This document shows positions 10,987-21,627 of a DNA stretch of 64,000 nucleotides, one piece after another. Within the stretch, counting starts at the first letter, position 1. Every line of letters starts with the position of its first letter. This stretch comes from Cytidiella melzeri. Its lineage: Eukaryota > Basidiomycota > Agaricomycetes > Polyporales > Irpicaceae. Made by a program: the position numbers and the translations under genes. Location: contig JABYQR010000113.1 in assembly GCA_022592445.1 (NCBI GenBank), positions 54,052-118,051 on the forward strand. The letters are read 5' to 3'. The notes beneath the pieces are model-generated. The model was not told the DNA's origin. It saw only the letters and a program-made list of their open reading frames with translations, and searched no databases.

Positions 10987-13696
10987 ATGCCGCGGTTCAG
11001 AGACCCAGAACTCGACCCTGAGGACAATGAACGCTACGACAACGAAGTCGATCCTGACGACCAGGCCTTCGACGATGTACTCTCCGCAGGTGCACGCAGG
11101 TGCCTTGGAAGGACCGAAGCACTCAAGAAACATCTCGCGAGCCTACCTCACGCCTTGATTGCCTCCAGGATTTGCCAATCTATCGATGCCATGGCCGCAA
11201 TAGGGCTTGACATTGCCACCCTCCTCTACTACCTCAGCTGGAACCTGGATATTGACTCCAACTCAGAGGATGCGGGGAAAATTAGGTATGCGAGGACAGC
11301 GCTGATGCACTGTGATCTGCTGCCAGGCATCCTCAAAAAGTGGTACCGTCTGCCGCGGAAGCACGAGGGAGGCATTCGGACACGAGCCGCGCGAATGTTG
11401 ATGGAGCGATGGGCTCTTGACAACGTAAAGATGCGGATGAATCGCAAGATGCGACTCCTTGCTCCTCTCACACTCTCAGATACAGACGAGCTCACAGAGG
11501 AGAGTTTCCTTGCCATCAAACTTGACCAGATGGCATCGGACTACCAGGCTGTTGCGCCGATTACCTGGGATCTCCTCCACTCGGGAGCATCTACGCCGTT
11601 CCAACTCAAATGGAACACGTACAAGAATCATTCTGCTGTATGTTCTTCCTCAGAATTCCAGTGTTTAGTCTCACATGTCTGTAGAGTGTTTTTGCAATCA
11701 TCAATATGCTCCAGTACGGCTAGTCTCACCATAGGTCCAAGTTTCAGAGACTCATGTCAGTGTACTTCACCTCCTGTGGTCTTGCTGCCAAAGCAAGCGA
11801 CACAACCCACATGCTCGGCATCACCATGAGCCAGAAGTGGAAGTACACCGCCCTCGAGACTCTTGCAGATGCAAGCTGCAAGGCAATGTACCAAGATCTC
11901 CACGTGCTGAAGAAGGAGAGCAGGAAGACCTACGACAATCTTAACCTCGGTTTCAAGACGTACCAGCAGCAGCTCGACAACCAATCACACTTCAACAGTG
12001 GGACAGCCGCGACCATGTATGTCATTAACCATCAAGACGTCCCTTCACCAGACGCTTTGGCGTATCACACGCAGTGGGAAAGGGAATGCAAAAACTCAAT
12101 CTCTGTCATGGATCTCCTGGATCAGGACCGCGCTGCTGCCACCCGTATTCGTGCTCACAACCGCTGGTACATTCTCGATGTTCTTCTCCAGTCTGCGCCA
12201 TTCGACCGCAAGGAATATGCTGCTGCAGACGATCCCATCTTCATGCGTCCTCCTCCTGTCCATCAACTTCCTCGGGGTAAGCAGCATGTTCCCACTCAAT
12301 ACATGCTCGATACTCCTCATATTGAGGAGATGACACTCGAAGGGAATGACAAGCTCTTCGCAGAGTGGGATCGCCAGCTGTCACTAGACTCAGACATCAT
12401 CCAGAAAGATCTTGCGCGTCATAAGCTGTTCTTCTGGATTGGAGATCAGCTCACGGTCTCGCGCATTCGCAGCCTCAAGAAGATTCATAACCGTGACCTA
12501 AACTTGTGGCAGCGCTTTGAGCACATTCTGGAAACCTTTGGCTGGCTGCATGCACAGATTGCTCAGGAGGAATCAATACACAAGCAGCACATGTCTACAG
12601 GGACAGGAGGCCTCAAGCAAGCCTTTCACCTCCTTCAGCGTAAAGGGCTCAGCTCGACCTCAGTGCAGGGAAATTTCCATCAGAAAATCTGCGATGCCTA
12701 CCACCATATTTCAGAGGCTCATTTCCGAGATCTCTGGGAGACAGTTGGCGGTGCAAAACTTTCAGACCTACAAAGCAAGACCCCCGAGGAGCTGGGTACT
12801 ATAGCAGACACAATCTTGAGCGACTTCGCATCCACCAGGGCTTACAAGATGCACAAGCAAAAGCCCGCACAAGAACAAGACCATTTTCTACTTAACCAAA
12901 TTCTATTCTGCCGTGACATGCTCGACTACACCGCTTTGGATGATGCAATGAGGACCGGCAATGTTGACGTGTGCAGGATCTCCTGCCGCGCCTACTCTTT
13001 CGTTTTCAGGGTGGAAACAATTTCAAGTACACACTTGAACTCCTGGAGCTATTTCAGGGTTTTCTCCGTGAGTGGCCAGACAACCTGAAGTATGATTCAC
13101 GTCCATGCTATACCTGTGATGTCAACTAATTGCATCTCAGAACCTTTTTCATGCGTTATTGCTGGCTTGCCAACACAAACGATGGACAAAGATTTGTCTC
13201 ATTCGATATGCTTCAAGAGCACAGCATCCGCAATATCAAGGTACATGAGTCCCCTGCATTCACATGTCATCTCATTGATCTGATTTCTCAGTACACGTTC
13301 ATGGTCACTGGACCCTACACAACATGGGAGTACATCAGGAAGATATCCGCCTCAATTCCTGCTCAGCGCAAGGTCAAGGACCACGTTGAGGCAGAGTTCA
13401 ACCACTTCCGTCGTGGAAAGTCACATACCTCGCCTGAGAAAGAGAAAGATGTTGCTCGCCTGCAGGAGGCATACAAGGACTCAAACATTCATCGGTATGT
13501 TCCAAAGAGACTTCTTAAGAGCTCGCAGCGAGCGAAGGACTTCCTTGCTCTTGGATCCAATCCAATCACCCTTCAAGCTACGATCGATCGTTGGGCAGAG
13601 AAACGGCTTACGGTCAGGTCGACATGCGAAATGTGGGAGGATTTTCAGAATGAAAACGAGACTACACACGCGGAGGATGTTATGGAGACGGGGTAG
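10987..13696 (+). pseudogene. DUF6589-type protein, unit 2 (one nonsense codon, one frameshift)
   Basis: Exons 10987-11637, 11685-13089, 13141-13240 and 13292-13696. It lacks the GC-AG intron seen in unit 1. Motifs: WIGDQLTVSR (the GDQLT box), FGWLHAQIAQEESIHKQH, RKGLSSTSVQGNFHQK, MLDYTALDDAM, DMLQEHSIRNIK, ISASIPAQRKVKDHVEAEF and RRGKSHTSPE. It is broken by a TAG at 11721-11723 just after the first intron, probably a former CAG, and by a one-base loss near 12970, after which the block LLPRLL..F.GGNN continues in another frame. Over most of its length it is more readable than it is functional. The role is unknown; see unit 1. Confidence 0.75.
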
Positions 13697-13743
13697 CATT
13701 ATCTGACTTGGGTTTAGTACATGCAATGGTATCTACAAAATTA

Positions 13744-16700
13744 TCAGGCACAGGGTACATTGCGAGTGACCGGCCTTGGCTTGGGTCTTGAGCGAGGCAT
13801 GTCAACTGGGCGAAGCATCTCAGATGGCAGAGAGTCTTGAGAGGACAAGGGAGGAGACTGGAGCAAAGGCTGAGACAACTGATAGGCATGCTGAGATGGA
13901 GACATAGGATGAGACATGGGCATTGCAGAAGGAGGAGATGGGATGCAAGACGGTGACAGCGAGTCTGAGTCCTGGAACGTTAAGAGGTCAGAGCTGGAGC
14001 CAGATTTGATGAGCTGAACGCGAGACAAGGAAGCAACAGGAGGCGCATTCTGATTGGTGCGCTGAGTAGACAGAGTCTCGGAGGGCTTGGGTTTGCGCCG
14101 CATTGCTCGTGGAGTCTTCGAGAGTGAGGTCTTGGCTATCTTGGTGCGCAGTACACGAGACTTCGGCGGAGAGTGGCCAGAGGTAAACTTGAAAGGCATG
14201 GCCGAGGGGGGCATCATTGAGGGCTGAGCAGTCGGCGTAGCACAAGGAAGAGGCGTTGATGGTCGAGCAGCTTCAGTGACATCAAAGGCAAGAGGAAGAG
14301 AAGGTGCCAAGTGGATTTTCAGCGACTGAGAAGGAGCCGTGTACGTCAAGATGTGTGTTCCTGGTACTGGTTTCTGACTGCTGTACTTGCGCGTTTGTTG
14401 CTGTTGTAGCGAGCTTGAGTTTCTTCACGGGTTTCTAGGGCTCTGGCGCTAGGGTTCACGACACCTTGTGTTTAATACCAGACATCATCTGACATGAATA
14501 GTCCAACAGAGACCGGATTTTTCCAACATTGTCACAAGTTTACAGCCTTAGGCGCCTATCTAGAGCGCTTATTTTCCGGCTAGGAGTGTTACCAGACCTA
14601 GCCCTAACCTGGGTCACGTGAAATGCTGCCTTATTTATCAATAGTCCAGACCCAAACCCTAGACTCAATCTGGAGCGGTTCCAGATCAACCTAGGCTATT
14701 GTTCTATCGTTCCTCTTCCATTGATGGGGATTCCCCAGGGATTCCCCCAGGTCTTATTGTTCTATTGTCTTTCGACTATTGTCTTCTATCTATTGTTAGG
14801 GATTCCCCAGGGATTCCCCCAGTTTCTATTGTTCTATTGTTCTAGCTCTATTGTTCTCTGTACCATGGTCCTTGACAGTTACTCAGGTCCTTGACAGTTA
14901 CCCTGGTCCCTTATTGCTCTATTGTTACTCCAGCCCCACAGTTACTCCAGTCCCTAGTGTGGGAACTGGTGCACATACCACCCAGACACAGTATATATAG
15001 TACCCCTTACCCTCCCTGGTTCTGCATCTTGACCTCTTTGTCATTTGCACTGCCAGGTGAGTTACTCAATGTAACTTAGTATAAGTCTGATATTAACTTC
15101 GTCATTTGCACTGCCAGCATCCGGCCTCAGTGCCTGCTTGCCTGCTCATCATTGACTTTGACCTCGTTGTTGTTGTTGGAGATCCACCCCCTTCCTCTCT
15201 ACTTCACTCCCTTTTTTTAGGGTTATCAGCATAGCAGCAGTCGCTCCGCGACATCATCGACAAACTTGATGTGGTCCAACACTGCTTGCCCGATGCGCTC
15301 GCGGCAAGTCCAGCCTGAGAGGTGAGTTTTGAGATCTTCTGTTGTATGTACACCAATATTCGTCGCGAGGAACACCGCAGTTTTGTCTGGTAGCAGCGTA
15401 TCAGAGCACCAACCGCAGTCCCAATAGTCCCGCAGCCAAAGCTTGTATCAAAGTTTAACTAGAGCGTCGAGAATGCTCTGGCGTCGCTCTGTCTTGCGCT
15501 TCCCTCCCGTTAGTCGTGGCACCTTCTTAGGACGGTCAGGAACAACCAAGCCGATCCGGTCTTGAAGTGCAAGCATAGCTGTCTGTTGCTCGGTGAGAAC
15601 GGAAAACTGCGACTTGAGTTTGCGGATGCAATTATCGCAGTTCCCGCAGTTCTCGCCGATTTCTCAATGGCTTATCAGTCAATGTGAGAGAGAGATTGCC
15701 AACGCACTTACTTCAACCGGGGGTTGGATTTTGTAAGAAGATGTTTGATACATCACGGCGACAACCATCAGTCTCCGCCATTCTCCTCATTCCAACCTCG
15801 AGTTTCTTGTGTGGCTCGGTGTCCTGGTTCAAGACAGCGTCAAGCGTGGTCTCTTCCAGAGGAAGAGCAGGTGGGTCGTTGAGGTCGTCGCTGTTCTCGA
15901 CAGGCGGAACGTCAGTCACTGTGTCCTTGTCGTGGGCAGTGTCCTCGTTTGCTGCGTTGGGACCCTGGACTTCTTGTACGTTGTCATCAGCACCTGGTAC
16001 CTCAGCTTGCAGAAGTTTCTCGTTGTCGCCTGCATCTACATCGTCTACGTCGTCTGCTTGACGCTTGCACTTGCCAATTACGGGTGGTATCTTTGCGTCG
16101 ACTGTCTCAGCTTTGATTGCAAAGTCGTCATTGGATGTCTTACGTGCAAGACCTTTCCTGAGAGGCTTGACCGCCCGTTTCTTCTGCCGCTTCGAGGGTT
16201 TCATCGAGTAGAGAGGGCGTCAGAGTAGCGGAAGCAATGAGGAAGGGTTTGCTGATGCTCATAAACGAGCGCATTGCGCCAAGTTCGTCAGAGTCCTTGC
16301 GAAAATTAGCTCCCCAGTGCGTGATACAATGCGCCTCGTCGATGATGGTGCACAGGATGCGTTTCATCCATCCCGGGCTCCAGATTAGCTTCGAAAAGCG
16401 GTCGTGCTTGAAAAGCATCTCCGGGGAGGTGATCACCACACAAATCTGGTGGTTGAGAAGTTTCTACATGATGACTGCGTGAGCACGTGCGGACTGCGAA
16501 AGGAGTAGTGAAATACCTTGTGGAGTGCGTCGTCGTATGTCTCACCATTGACTGCAGCGGCTGCAATTCCCATATTGTTGAAGTGCTCTGCCTGCGTTTC
16601 AGCGCATATGTGTTTCAGGGACGAGTCTCAAAACGAATTGGGTGTGGCACTCACCTGATCCCTTTCGAGCTCATTGAGCGTCGATACAATGATGATCTTT

Positions 16701-17019
16701 GATAGGCCAGTGTTGTCCGCGAGGAGGGGAAGAGCAAATGGGAGTGTTTTGCCGGTGCCGGTGCTAGCAATCAGGACAAAGTCAAGCTTTAGAAGCAGAG
16801 CATCTGCAACATCGAGCTGCCAGTTGTAAGGGGTTTTTCCGGTGCGTTTGGTACACTCTTCGGTCATCAGTTTGCGGGCGTTGGCTGACTTGTACTTCCC
16901 TTTTTTTCGACGTCTTCTCGAGCTTCATTCAGCATCTGGTAGTAGCGGTCTCTCTCCGCGCAAGGAGCGCGAACCTGATTAGACTGCGCTCCAGTCGGTC
17001 TTTGATCTTGCAGCGGCAT
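13744..17019 (-). pseudogene. RecQ-type helicase, unit 2 (deletion, frameshift, nonsense, LTR insertion)
   Basis: Homologous to the intact helicase of unit 1. Readable pieces, N to C: RYYQMLNEARE; a frameshift in an A-run near 16905; STGTGKTLPFALPLL (Walker A); ERDQ then intron; VNGETYDD; VVITSPEMLFKHDRFSK; DEAHCITHWGANFR; SATLTPSLL. Motifs IV-VI are then missing: near 16205 the frame jumps to the Lys-rich linker, a deletion of roughly 290 residues compared with unit 1. Next come CGNCDNC (zinc cluster), a TGA at 15448-15450 where the family has Arg (LVKL-stop-YKLW), LLPDKT, and then the solo LTR at 14490-15253. The Ser/Pro-rich 201-codon frame at 13744-14349 is the former C-terminal tail, not a separate gene. 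Confidence 0.8.
14490..15253 (+). mobile_element. Solo LTR, family C, copy 1
   Basis: 764-bp sequence beginning TGACATGAATAG and ending CGACA, flanked by a perfect 5-bp duplication TCATC (14485-14489 and 15254-15258). It has a TATA-like TATATATAG near 14991 and repeated TATTGTTC tracts. It is homologous to 29668-30415 and 58042-58745. No internal region remains. Removing it rejoins the helicase frame around FVDD. Confidence 0.92.
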
Positions 17020-17247
17020 GCTGGGCGGAGGAGGTGTACGAGAGGAAGCAGTTTTACAGTAGTGGGAGATGTATCAGGAGGGATGCTTGTTGAGGGGACC
17101 AGAGAGTGAGATGGCATAGGCATATAGGCATAGATAAGAGAATGATATTGCAATTATTGGAGCATGATTACAGGAGGGACCAGAGAGCAAGCAAAGTGAG
17201 AGGCAGCGAGACGACTCCGTATACCTGTGCGACGCGATACGTCGGAT

Positions 17248-17375
17248 CACGTGTACATTGATCTACACCCGTCTGTACAAAAGTCACCAGACGTTCTGGT
17301 GGGATTGTGCCTCCTTTTTCTCCATCAAACTTTCCTAATCAGGATATCCCCCCAGAACGTCTGGGAACTAGACTA
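17248..17375 (-). repeat. Right terminal inverted repeat, unit 2
   Basis: Contains CCAGACGTTCTGG (17271) and its exact reverse complement CCAGAACGTCTGG (17352), then a tip ending AGACTA. The inner part mirrors 10760-10836. Confidence 0.65.
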
Positions 17376-18036
17376 GCATCACTGCTACACACATACTGTA
17401 GTCACGTTACTGGCACATCCACTTTGTACTGTACCTCTCGCGTCCACCTCGCCGCCGCGTAACATGGTTTTTATTGATTTATTGATGAAGAGCATCCATA
17501 GTTCGCAAACTTGACTTTGCACAAATCTTTGTTTCACATGTTGGACATATCGCTCATCTGTGGTATACCCGCGTCGGCGGGAAACACTCGAAACGGAACA
17601 AGAACAAGATATATTGAGTTCAACGTAAGGACAAAAGGAATGAGTACAGTAGGATGTAGTAGTTGAATGGTGCTTACCTTCAACGTCGGGAGGAAAGGAG
17701 TGAAGTCCGTCAACACTGAAGGCAAGATGTATATAAGTGGGCAGTGCAGATGTTGGGGATGAATAAGAATGTGGGAATAGCTACAAAGGGGCTTTACATA
17801 CGCTGAGAGTCTGAGAAAGGAAACTGTACTGTTTGTAACCCAAGGCTAGGACTACACTCTCTCCCCTTCTGAAGAATGTGACTCAGGGGTAGACACACCA
17901 GGGAGATTATTGTCACGAAGAGGCAAAGAGAATTTGGCGCAATGTTTAATGCATCACAACCACTGTCACACAATTATGGTTGTGCACTTCCCCATGGCCA
18001 CTTATAGGCTTGGCGCAGCCTGTAGAAGCTTGACAG
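17376..18036. other. No gene seen between element unit 2 and the Gypsy cluster
   Basis: 660 bp of mixed composition. The only open frame of note (17534-17725, minus) has no recognisable motif and no splice context. The stretch may include older repeat debris. Confidence 0.4.
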
Positions 18037-19015
18037 TGTTGTGAATGGCCCGACTAGCCCTTATTTTTTTACCTCTTGTTTTTACCTTTGAAACCTGGTT
18101 GTGACCCGGTTGCAACCCAGTTGCAACCCTCTCTGTGCAACACCTTGCACATCTACTAAGCGCCTTGATCACGTGGCTTAGACGCTCTACATGGTCATGT
18201 TACTTGCTGCTACGTCATACTGGAACATAACTCAGCTTAAGTAAGACCACATGGCTACAACCACATGGCTCAGCCAATAGCTAGGGTTTGACGTCATAGA
18301 TACCGTTCACATGGACTCCTTTTGTTCTTTCCCTATTGTTCTCTTTATGGAAGAATGTTCTCACAGGTGTGGGAATGCACAATAGTTGGTCTCCTTTTAG
18401 ATAGATTCTCTCATGAGTAGAGTTCTTGGCAAAGTCTAGACAATAGCTATTGTTCTCCTTTAGGTAGTGTTGTTTTTGCAGGGTTTTGATGCGCGCATGG
18501 GAGGGGACTTGGATTAGAGGAACACAATGTTATTGAGTAGATACGAATATACAAGGTTTTTATATTATTTTAGTAAAACAGATAAGACAAAAAGAGAATG
18601 TCTAAACGAGTAATCTGCGCAGAATGACAAAAGGCAGGCGGCAGGGACAAACAGATACAAACAAAAATGAGGCTGCAAACCTAAAATAACAACAGGTAGT
18701 TCTTTTGTTCTTGCTTCCCACACACCTTCATGCCAAGCCTGGTCTGTGCACAGGCTCTGAAGCTTATATAATCAGCTGCATGTATGCTCATAGCCCCTCA
18801 TCTTAACCTCTTGGTCTTTACTGGGCTAGGTAAGCAACCCCCTCTTGTACTACATAGCTGGAAGACAGAATACTAAACTTGGTCTTTACTGGGCTAGATG
18901 ACTTGAACAAAGTCTGATAGCTGGTGAGAGCGTTGTGCTTCACGCCTGCCACCACCTCCTTGTTGATATCCACTTCGTGTCCCTGTTTGTCACGTCGAGC
19001 CCCATCTCTGTGTCA
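18037..19015 (+). repeat. 5' LTR, family A, carrying a 227-bp insertion
   Basis: Starts TGTTGTGAATGGCC (consensus of the other copies TGTCATGGATGGCC) and ends CTCTGTGTCA. Without the insertion at 18468-18694 it is about 747 bp, against 755 bp for the other complete copies. A TATATA box lies about 250 bp before its 3' end. Confidence 0.88.
18468..18694. mobile_element. 227-bp insertion with TGTTGTT/AACAACA ends
   Basis: Starts TGTTGTTTTTG and ends ATAACAACA, a 7-bp inverted repeat with TG...CA edges. It is flanked by a 5-bp duplication GGTAG (18463-18467 and 18695-18699). It interrupts the family A LTR at a point where the other copies are continuous. It has no coding capacity. It is best read as a short solo LTR or TRIM-like LTR of another retroelement; a MITE is the alternative. 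Confidence 0.85.
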
Positions 19016-19130
19016 TTAGGTCGAGATCGTTGTGAAAACCCTGGGTCCCCCATTTCCACCATTGTAAAAAGTTTATTCCTGTTTGACGAGTACATCACCA
19101 GTCTCTCCATACCGTTGAGCTACACTTACG

Positions 19131-19829
19131 TTGTCTGTTTCTACCCCTGCGCGTTGTTTAGTGCCTAAAGACACGCACCCCTATTTTTCTAAGAACCTCC
19201 CTGCAACTGAGCCTCAGCTCAAGAGGTCTCTTCCACCATCTTTTCTTGACACTCTCGCTGAAAAGTGCAAGAGCGGTCAACCTCATCGCTGGTGTGACAA
19301 AGACCTGGTCACCGCCGCAAAGTACGTGTCCAAGAAGCCGCCTGTCAAAGGCATCACCCTCACCGTCCCCTCTTACGAGGAAAACCAACAACTTCACGCT
19401 TCTGCCAGAGCATACGGAGAACGTGCCACTGAAGAACGTGCTCCCACTCCAGCTGAGCAGCAAACCCACAAGCCGACTCTCTCTGAGCAGCTTGCTAAGC
19501 TTCCCCCGCCCACTCCCGCTCCTGCTACACCCAAACCAGTGTTGATAGAGTTCAAGAAGTTATCACCGGTTGACCTTGTTGGCATTTTCAGGCCAAAGCT
19601 CACCGCGGTTCACACCCGCCTACAAGCTCTCACAGAGCTCCAAGAACTTCTCAACTATGCAGACCCCAACCACCGTTGTGCGCTACTCCATCTCGTCAAC
19701 AAAGTCAATTGCTTCCTCAACCAACTTGACAAGCTTGCACCTGTCACAGCAGACCACGAGTGGCAACTCATAGACTGGGGTTGCAAAGCAATTGGGAAGG
19801 TTTCGTTTAAGCAGCATTGTAAGAACTAA
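19131..19829 (+). CDS. Pre-gag ORF1 of Gypsy family A
   Basis: About 230 codons between the 5' LTR and gag. There is no ATG at the head of the open frame, so the start (or an upstream splice) is uncertain. The N-terminal part is basic. The middle is rich in Pro, Thr and Ala. The C-terminal half reads EFKKLSPVDLVGIF, RLQALTELQELL and LLHLVNKVNCFLNQLD, then ends in the motif HEWQLIDWGCKAIGKVSF. That last motif recurs in families B and D. The function is unknown. Its fixed position before gag suggests an accessory or extended Gag-like role. The last residues after VSFK are altered by a frameshift relative to family D. Confidence 0.65.
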   Translation: MSVSTPARCLVPKDTHPYFSKNLPATEPQLKRSLPPSFLDTLAEKCKSGQPHRWCDKDLVTAAKYVSKKPPVKGITLTVPSYEENQQLHASARAYGERATEERAPTPAEQQTHKPTLSEQLAKLPPPTPAPATPKPVLIEFKKLSPVDLVGIFRPKLTAVHTRLQALTELQELLNYADPNHRCALLHLVNKVNCFLNQLDKLAPVTADHEWQLIDWGCKAIGKVSFKQHCKN

Positions 19830-20139
19830 AGCAAAGTTCTTGCGCAACTGAACATAATTTATAACAATAGCTACTTCGAGTGGATCTAGACAAATCCACA
19901 GTTTGCCCACCACGCCGTCTAGTCTTCCTTGTGATAATTGTATCCATTTCTTTGATCATGTCTCAGTCACCGACGACCACTTTCAAAAAGACAAAGAATT
20001 GTTTTACGAGTGCATAACATAACCGTGCCACAATTGAATCAATCAGTGAGACCCAACTGAAGCTATTGAACACAAATACTATACGGAAACCTACCAACCG
20101 CCCTCTGTAGAAAATCTTTGTCTCATTACCAAGGAAGAC

Positions 20140-20291
20140 ATGGATCCTAACCAGCCCACCACCACTGCTGCCCCTGCTGCCCCAGCCGCCAGCCTAAGCG
20201 CCCAGGACATCCTAAACATGTTCGGCATCCTGACACAGAGAATGGTGGACCTCACCAACCAAGCCGCCGTGCTAGCAGCGGTACAACCAGC
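20140..20291 (+). pseudogene. gag N-terminus, family A, truncated
   Basis: Begins ATGGATCCTAACCAG and contains LSAQDILNMFGILTQRMVDLTN, identical in most positions to the gag of the full family A element (34850-33369). It ends at the LTR B junction after VQPA. Confidence 0.85.
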
Positions 20292-21050
20292 TGTCACAGA
20301 TTTTCAATGTTTCTACAAGACTTGCCTTACCAGGCAACGGTATTATTGGGAATATTTAAGCGCTTGTCAAGCGCTTATCCAGGGCTTATCCGGCGTCTAT
20401 TTAGACGCTTATCCAGGGCTTATCTGGCGCTTATCCAGGGCTTATCTGGCGCTTATCCAGGGCTTATCAGGCGCTTATCAGGCGCTTATTCCGGCGCTTA
20501 TTCTCAGTGCCTATCAATTGATGCGCTGATGCGCCTCCTGTCTCTGATGCGCTGATGCGCTCCTTTCCTTATCTGTGTATCACATGATAGAACTCTTTGG
20601 AACATTGTGGAACTTGCTGGAACTATGATGTCATAGTATAGAACATTCCATTAGATGATGTCATAGTCCATAGAACCTTCTGGAAAAGTCTAGCCTTGTC
20701 TTAGAACAAGTCCAGCCTTGGAGCTGGGTCATGGGGTCAGGTCATGGGAACAATTGCTATTGGTTGATTATTGAAGTGGCACCACTAGGGCATAGGGCAT
20801 GCTTAGTAAGGTAGATTACTTTGCTTACTCATGTAGGTATTAGGGGTCTTAGGGTAGTACCTGGGGTCCTTCCCTTCATGTATATATAGAGGCACTCCTG
20901 AGGGCATATCCCCTCAGTCTTATCCACTCTGTTGATAAAGGACTACTCAGTACTCCCCAGTACTCACTCTCACCAACACTCTACTCTCTATATCTCTATC
21001 TCCCCCTCAAGTTTAACACTTATCTGGTGAGTGTAACCTTAATTGTTGTG
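20292..21050 (+). repeat. 5' LTR, family B, copy 1
   Basis: Starts TGTCACAGATTTTC. The 3' edge reads TTGTTGTG where the other copies read CTGTTACA, so the terminal CA is mutated. TATA box near 20880 (GTATATATAGAGG). At 759 bp it is longer than the other two copies because of its internal minisatellite. Confidence 0.9.
20360..20502. repeat. GCGCTTATC minisatellite inside LTR B
   Basis: About a dozen imperfect units based on GGCGCTTATCC/AGGGCTTATC. The same region is shorter in the LTR copies at 36545 and 60895, so the array accounts for much of the LTR length variation. Not CRISPR: no unique spacers. Confidence 0.85.
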
Positions 21051-21627
21051 TTTGGATATGACTGCCCCTGCTCCCTCGCGTCTCTGGACGTGCTGGAGGT
21101 TTCTTTCCCCTTTCTTCTGGGTCTTGTGCCTGTGCGTGGGCCCCTCTACAAATCCTCTAGAAATAGAGGTAGCTGGACCATAGGCTCTAAGTGGTAGTTG
21201 TGTCTAGGCCTTGCCTTGATGCGCACAACTTGAATCACCCTCTCGCCCGATGCTCCTAGAGCTGATCAGAGTAGGGGTTGGCATTATGCCAACATGATGA
21301 AAGTGTGCCGCCCCACAGGTGATAGTGGAGTCTGGTGTCAGACACTCGTTATAAGAGCTAGACAACAGGACTAGAAACCCATGAGTGCTTAGGCACAAAG
21401 ACAGGTAACTTGTTCTGGCCAGACTTAGGGTCAGTGTAATACTGATCCGCCAACCATTTGCCACACGGGTGGAACCGTGACAGAGATCCTTTCACCACCG
21501 GACCTGGAGAGAGAGTCCAGGCCAACGCCGGCACTACCCACGCACACACGGGACCTCTCCTTTATGGAGATTTGTTTCACACACCACTGAGCTGTCAAGC
21601 TCATTACACATTGTCACACAGTTCACC
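21051..21627 (+). other. Family B 5' leader with conserved hairpin
   Basis: 577-bp untranslated leader between LTR and ORF1. It holds the near-perfect stem TTGGCAT-T-ATGCCAA at 21278-21292, conserved at 61785-61799 in copy 2. It may be an RNA signal for packaging or priming; this is inference. Confidence 0.55.

Larger units (their letters stand above)
10704..17375. mobile_element. Two-gene DNA element, unit 2 (DUF6589 + RecQ), decayed
   Basis: Same gene order and orientation as unit 1, with the proteins clearly diverged. The inner parts of its ends (10760-10836 and 17248-17330) are inverted copies sharing more than 20 identical bases around ACAGACGGGTGTAGATCAAT. The outer right tip reads, inverted, TAGTCTAGTTCCCAGAC, matching the unit 1 tip at 15 of 17 positions. 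The left tip is weak. The unit abuts unit 1 at the shared TA at 10704-10705. A family C solo LTR (14490-15253) sits in its helicase gene. Confidence 0.55.
18037..20291 (+). mobile_element. Ty3/Gypsy family A, 5' part, truncated by the family B insertion
   Basis: 5' LTR (18037-19015), a pre-gag ORF and the start of gag in plus orientation. The element stops within gag exactly where the family B LTR begins at 20292. The remaining gag and pol do not resume after the B element ends at 37189, so a deletion or recombination followed the insertion. Confidence 0.88.

Noticed and set aside
13744..14349. 201-codon minus-strand frame as a separate gene
   Set aside because: Its position and Ser/Pro-rich content match the C-terminal tail of the unit 1 helicase. 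The solo LTR explains its separation from the rest of the RecQ gene.
4183..17375. Telomere-linked RecQ helicase cluster marking a chromosome end
   Set aside because: No telomeric repeat arrays are visible, and the genes lie in units bounded by inverted repeats with DUF6589 partners.
20360..20502. Possible CRISPR-like array
   Set aside because: Short degenerate tandem units without unique spacers, inside a eukaryotic LTR. A minisatellite.
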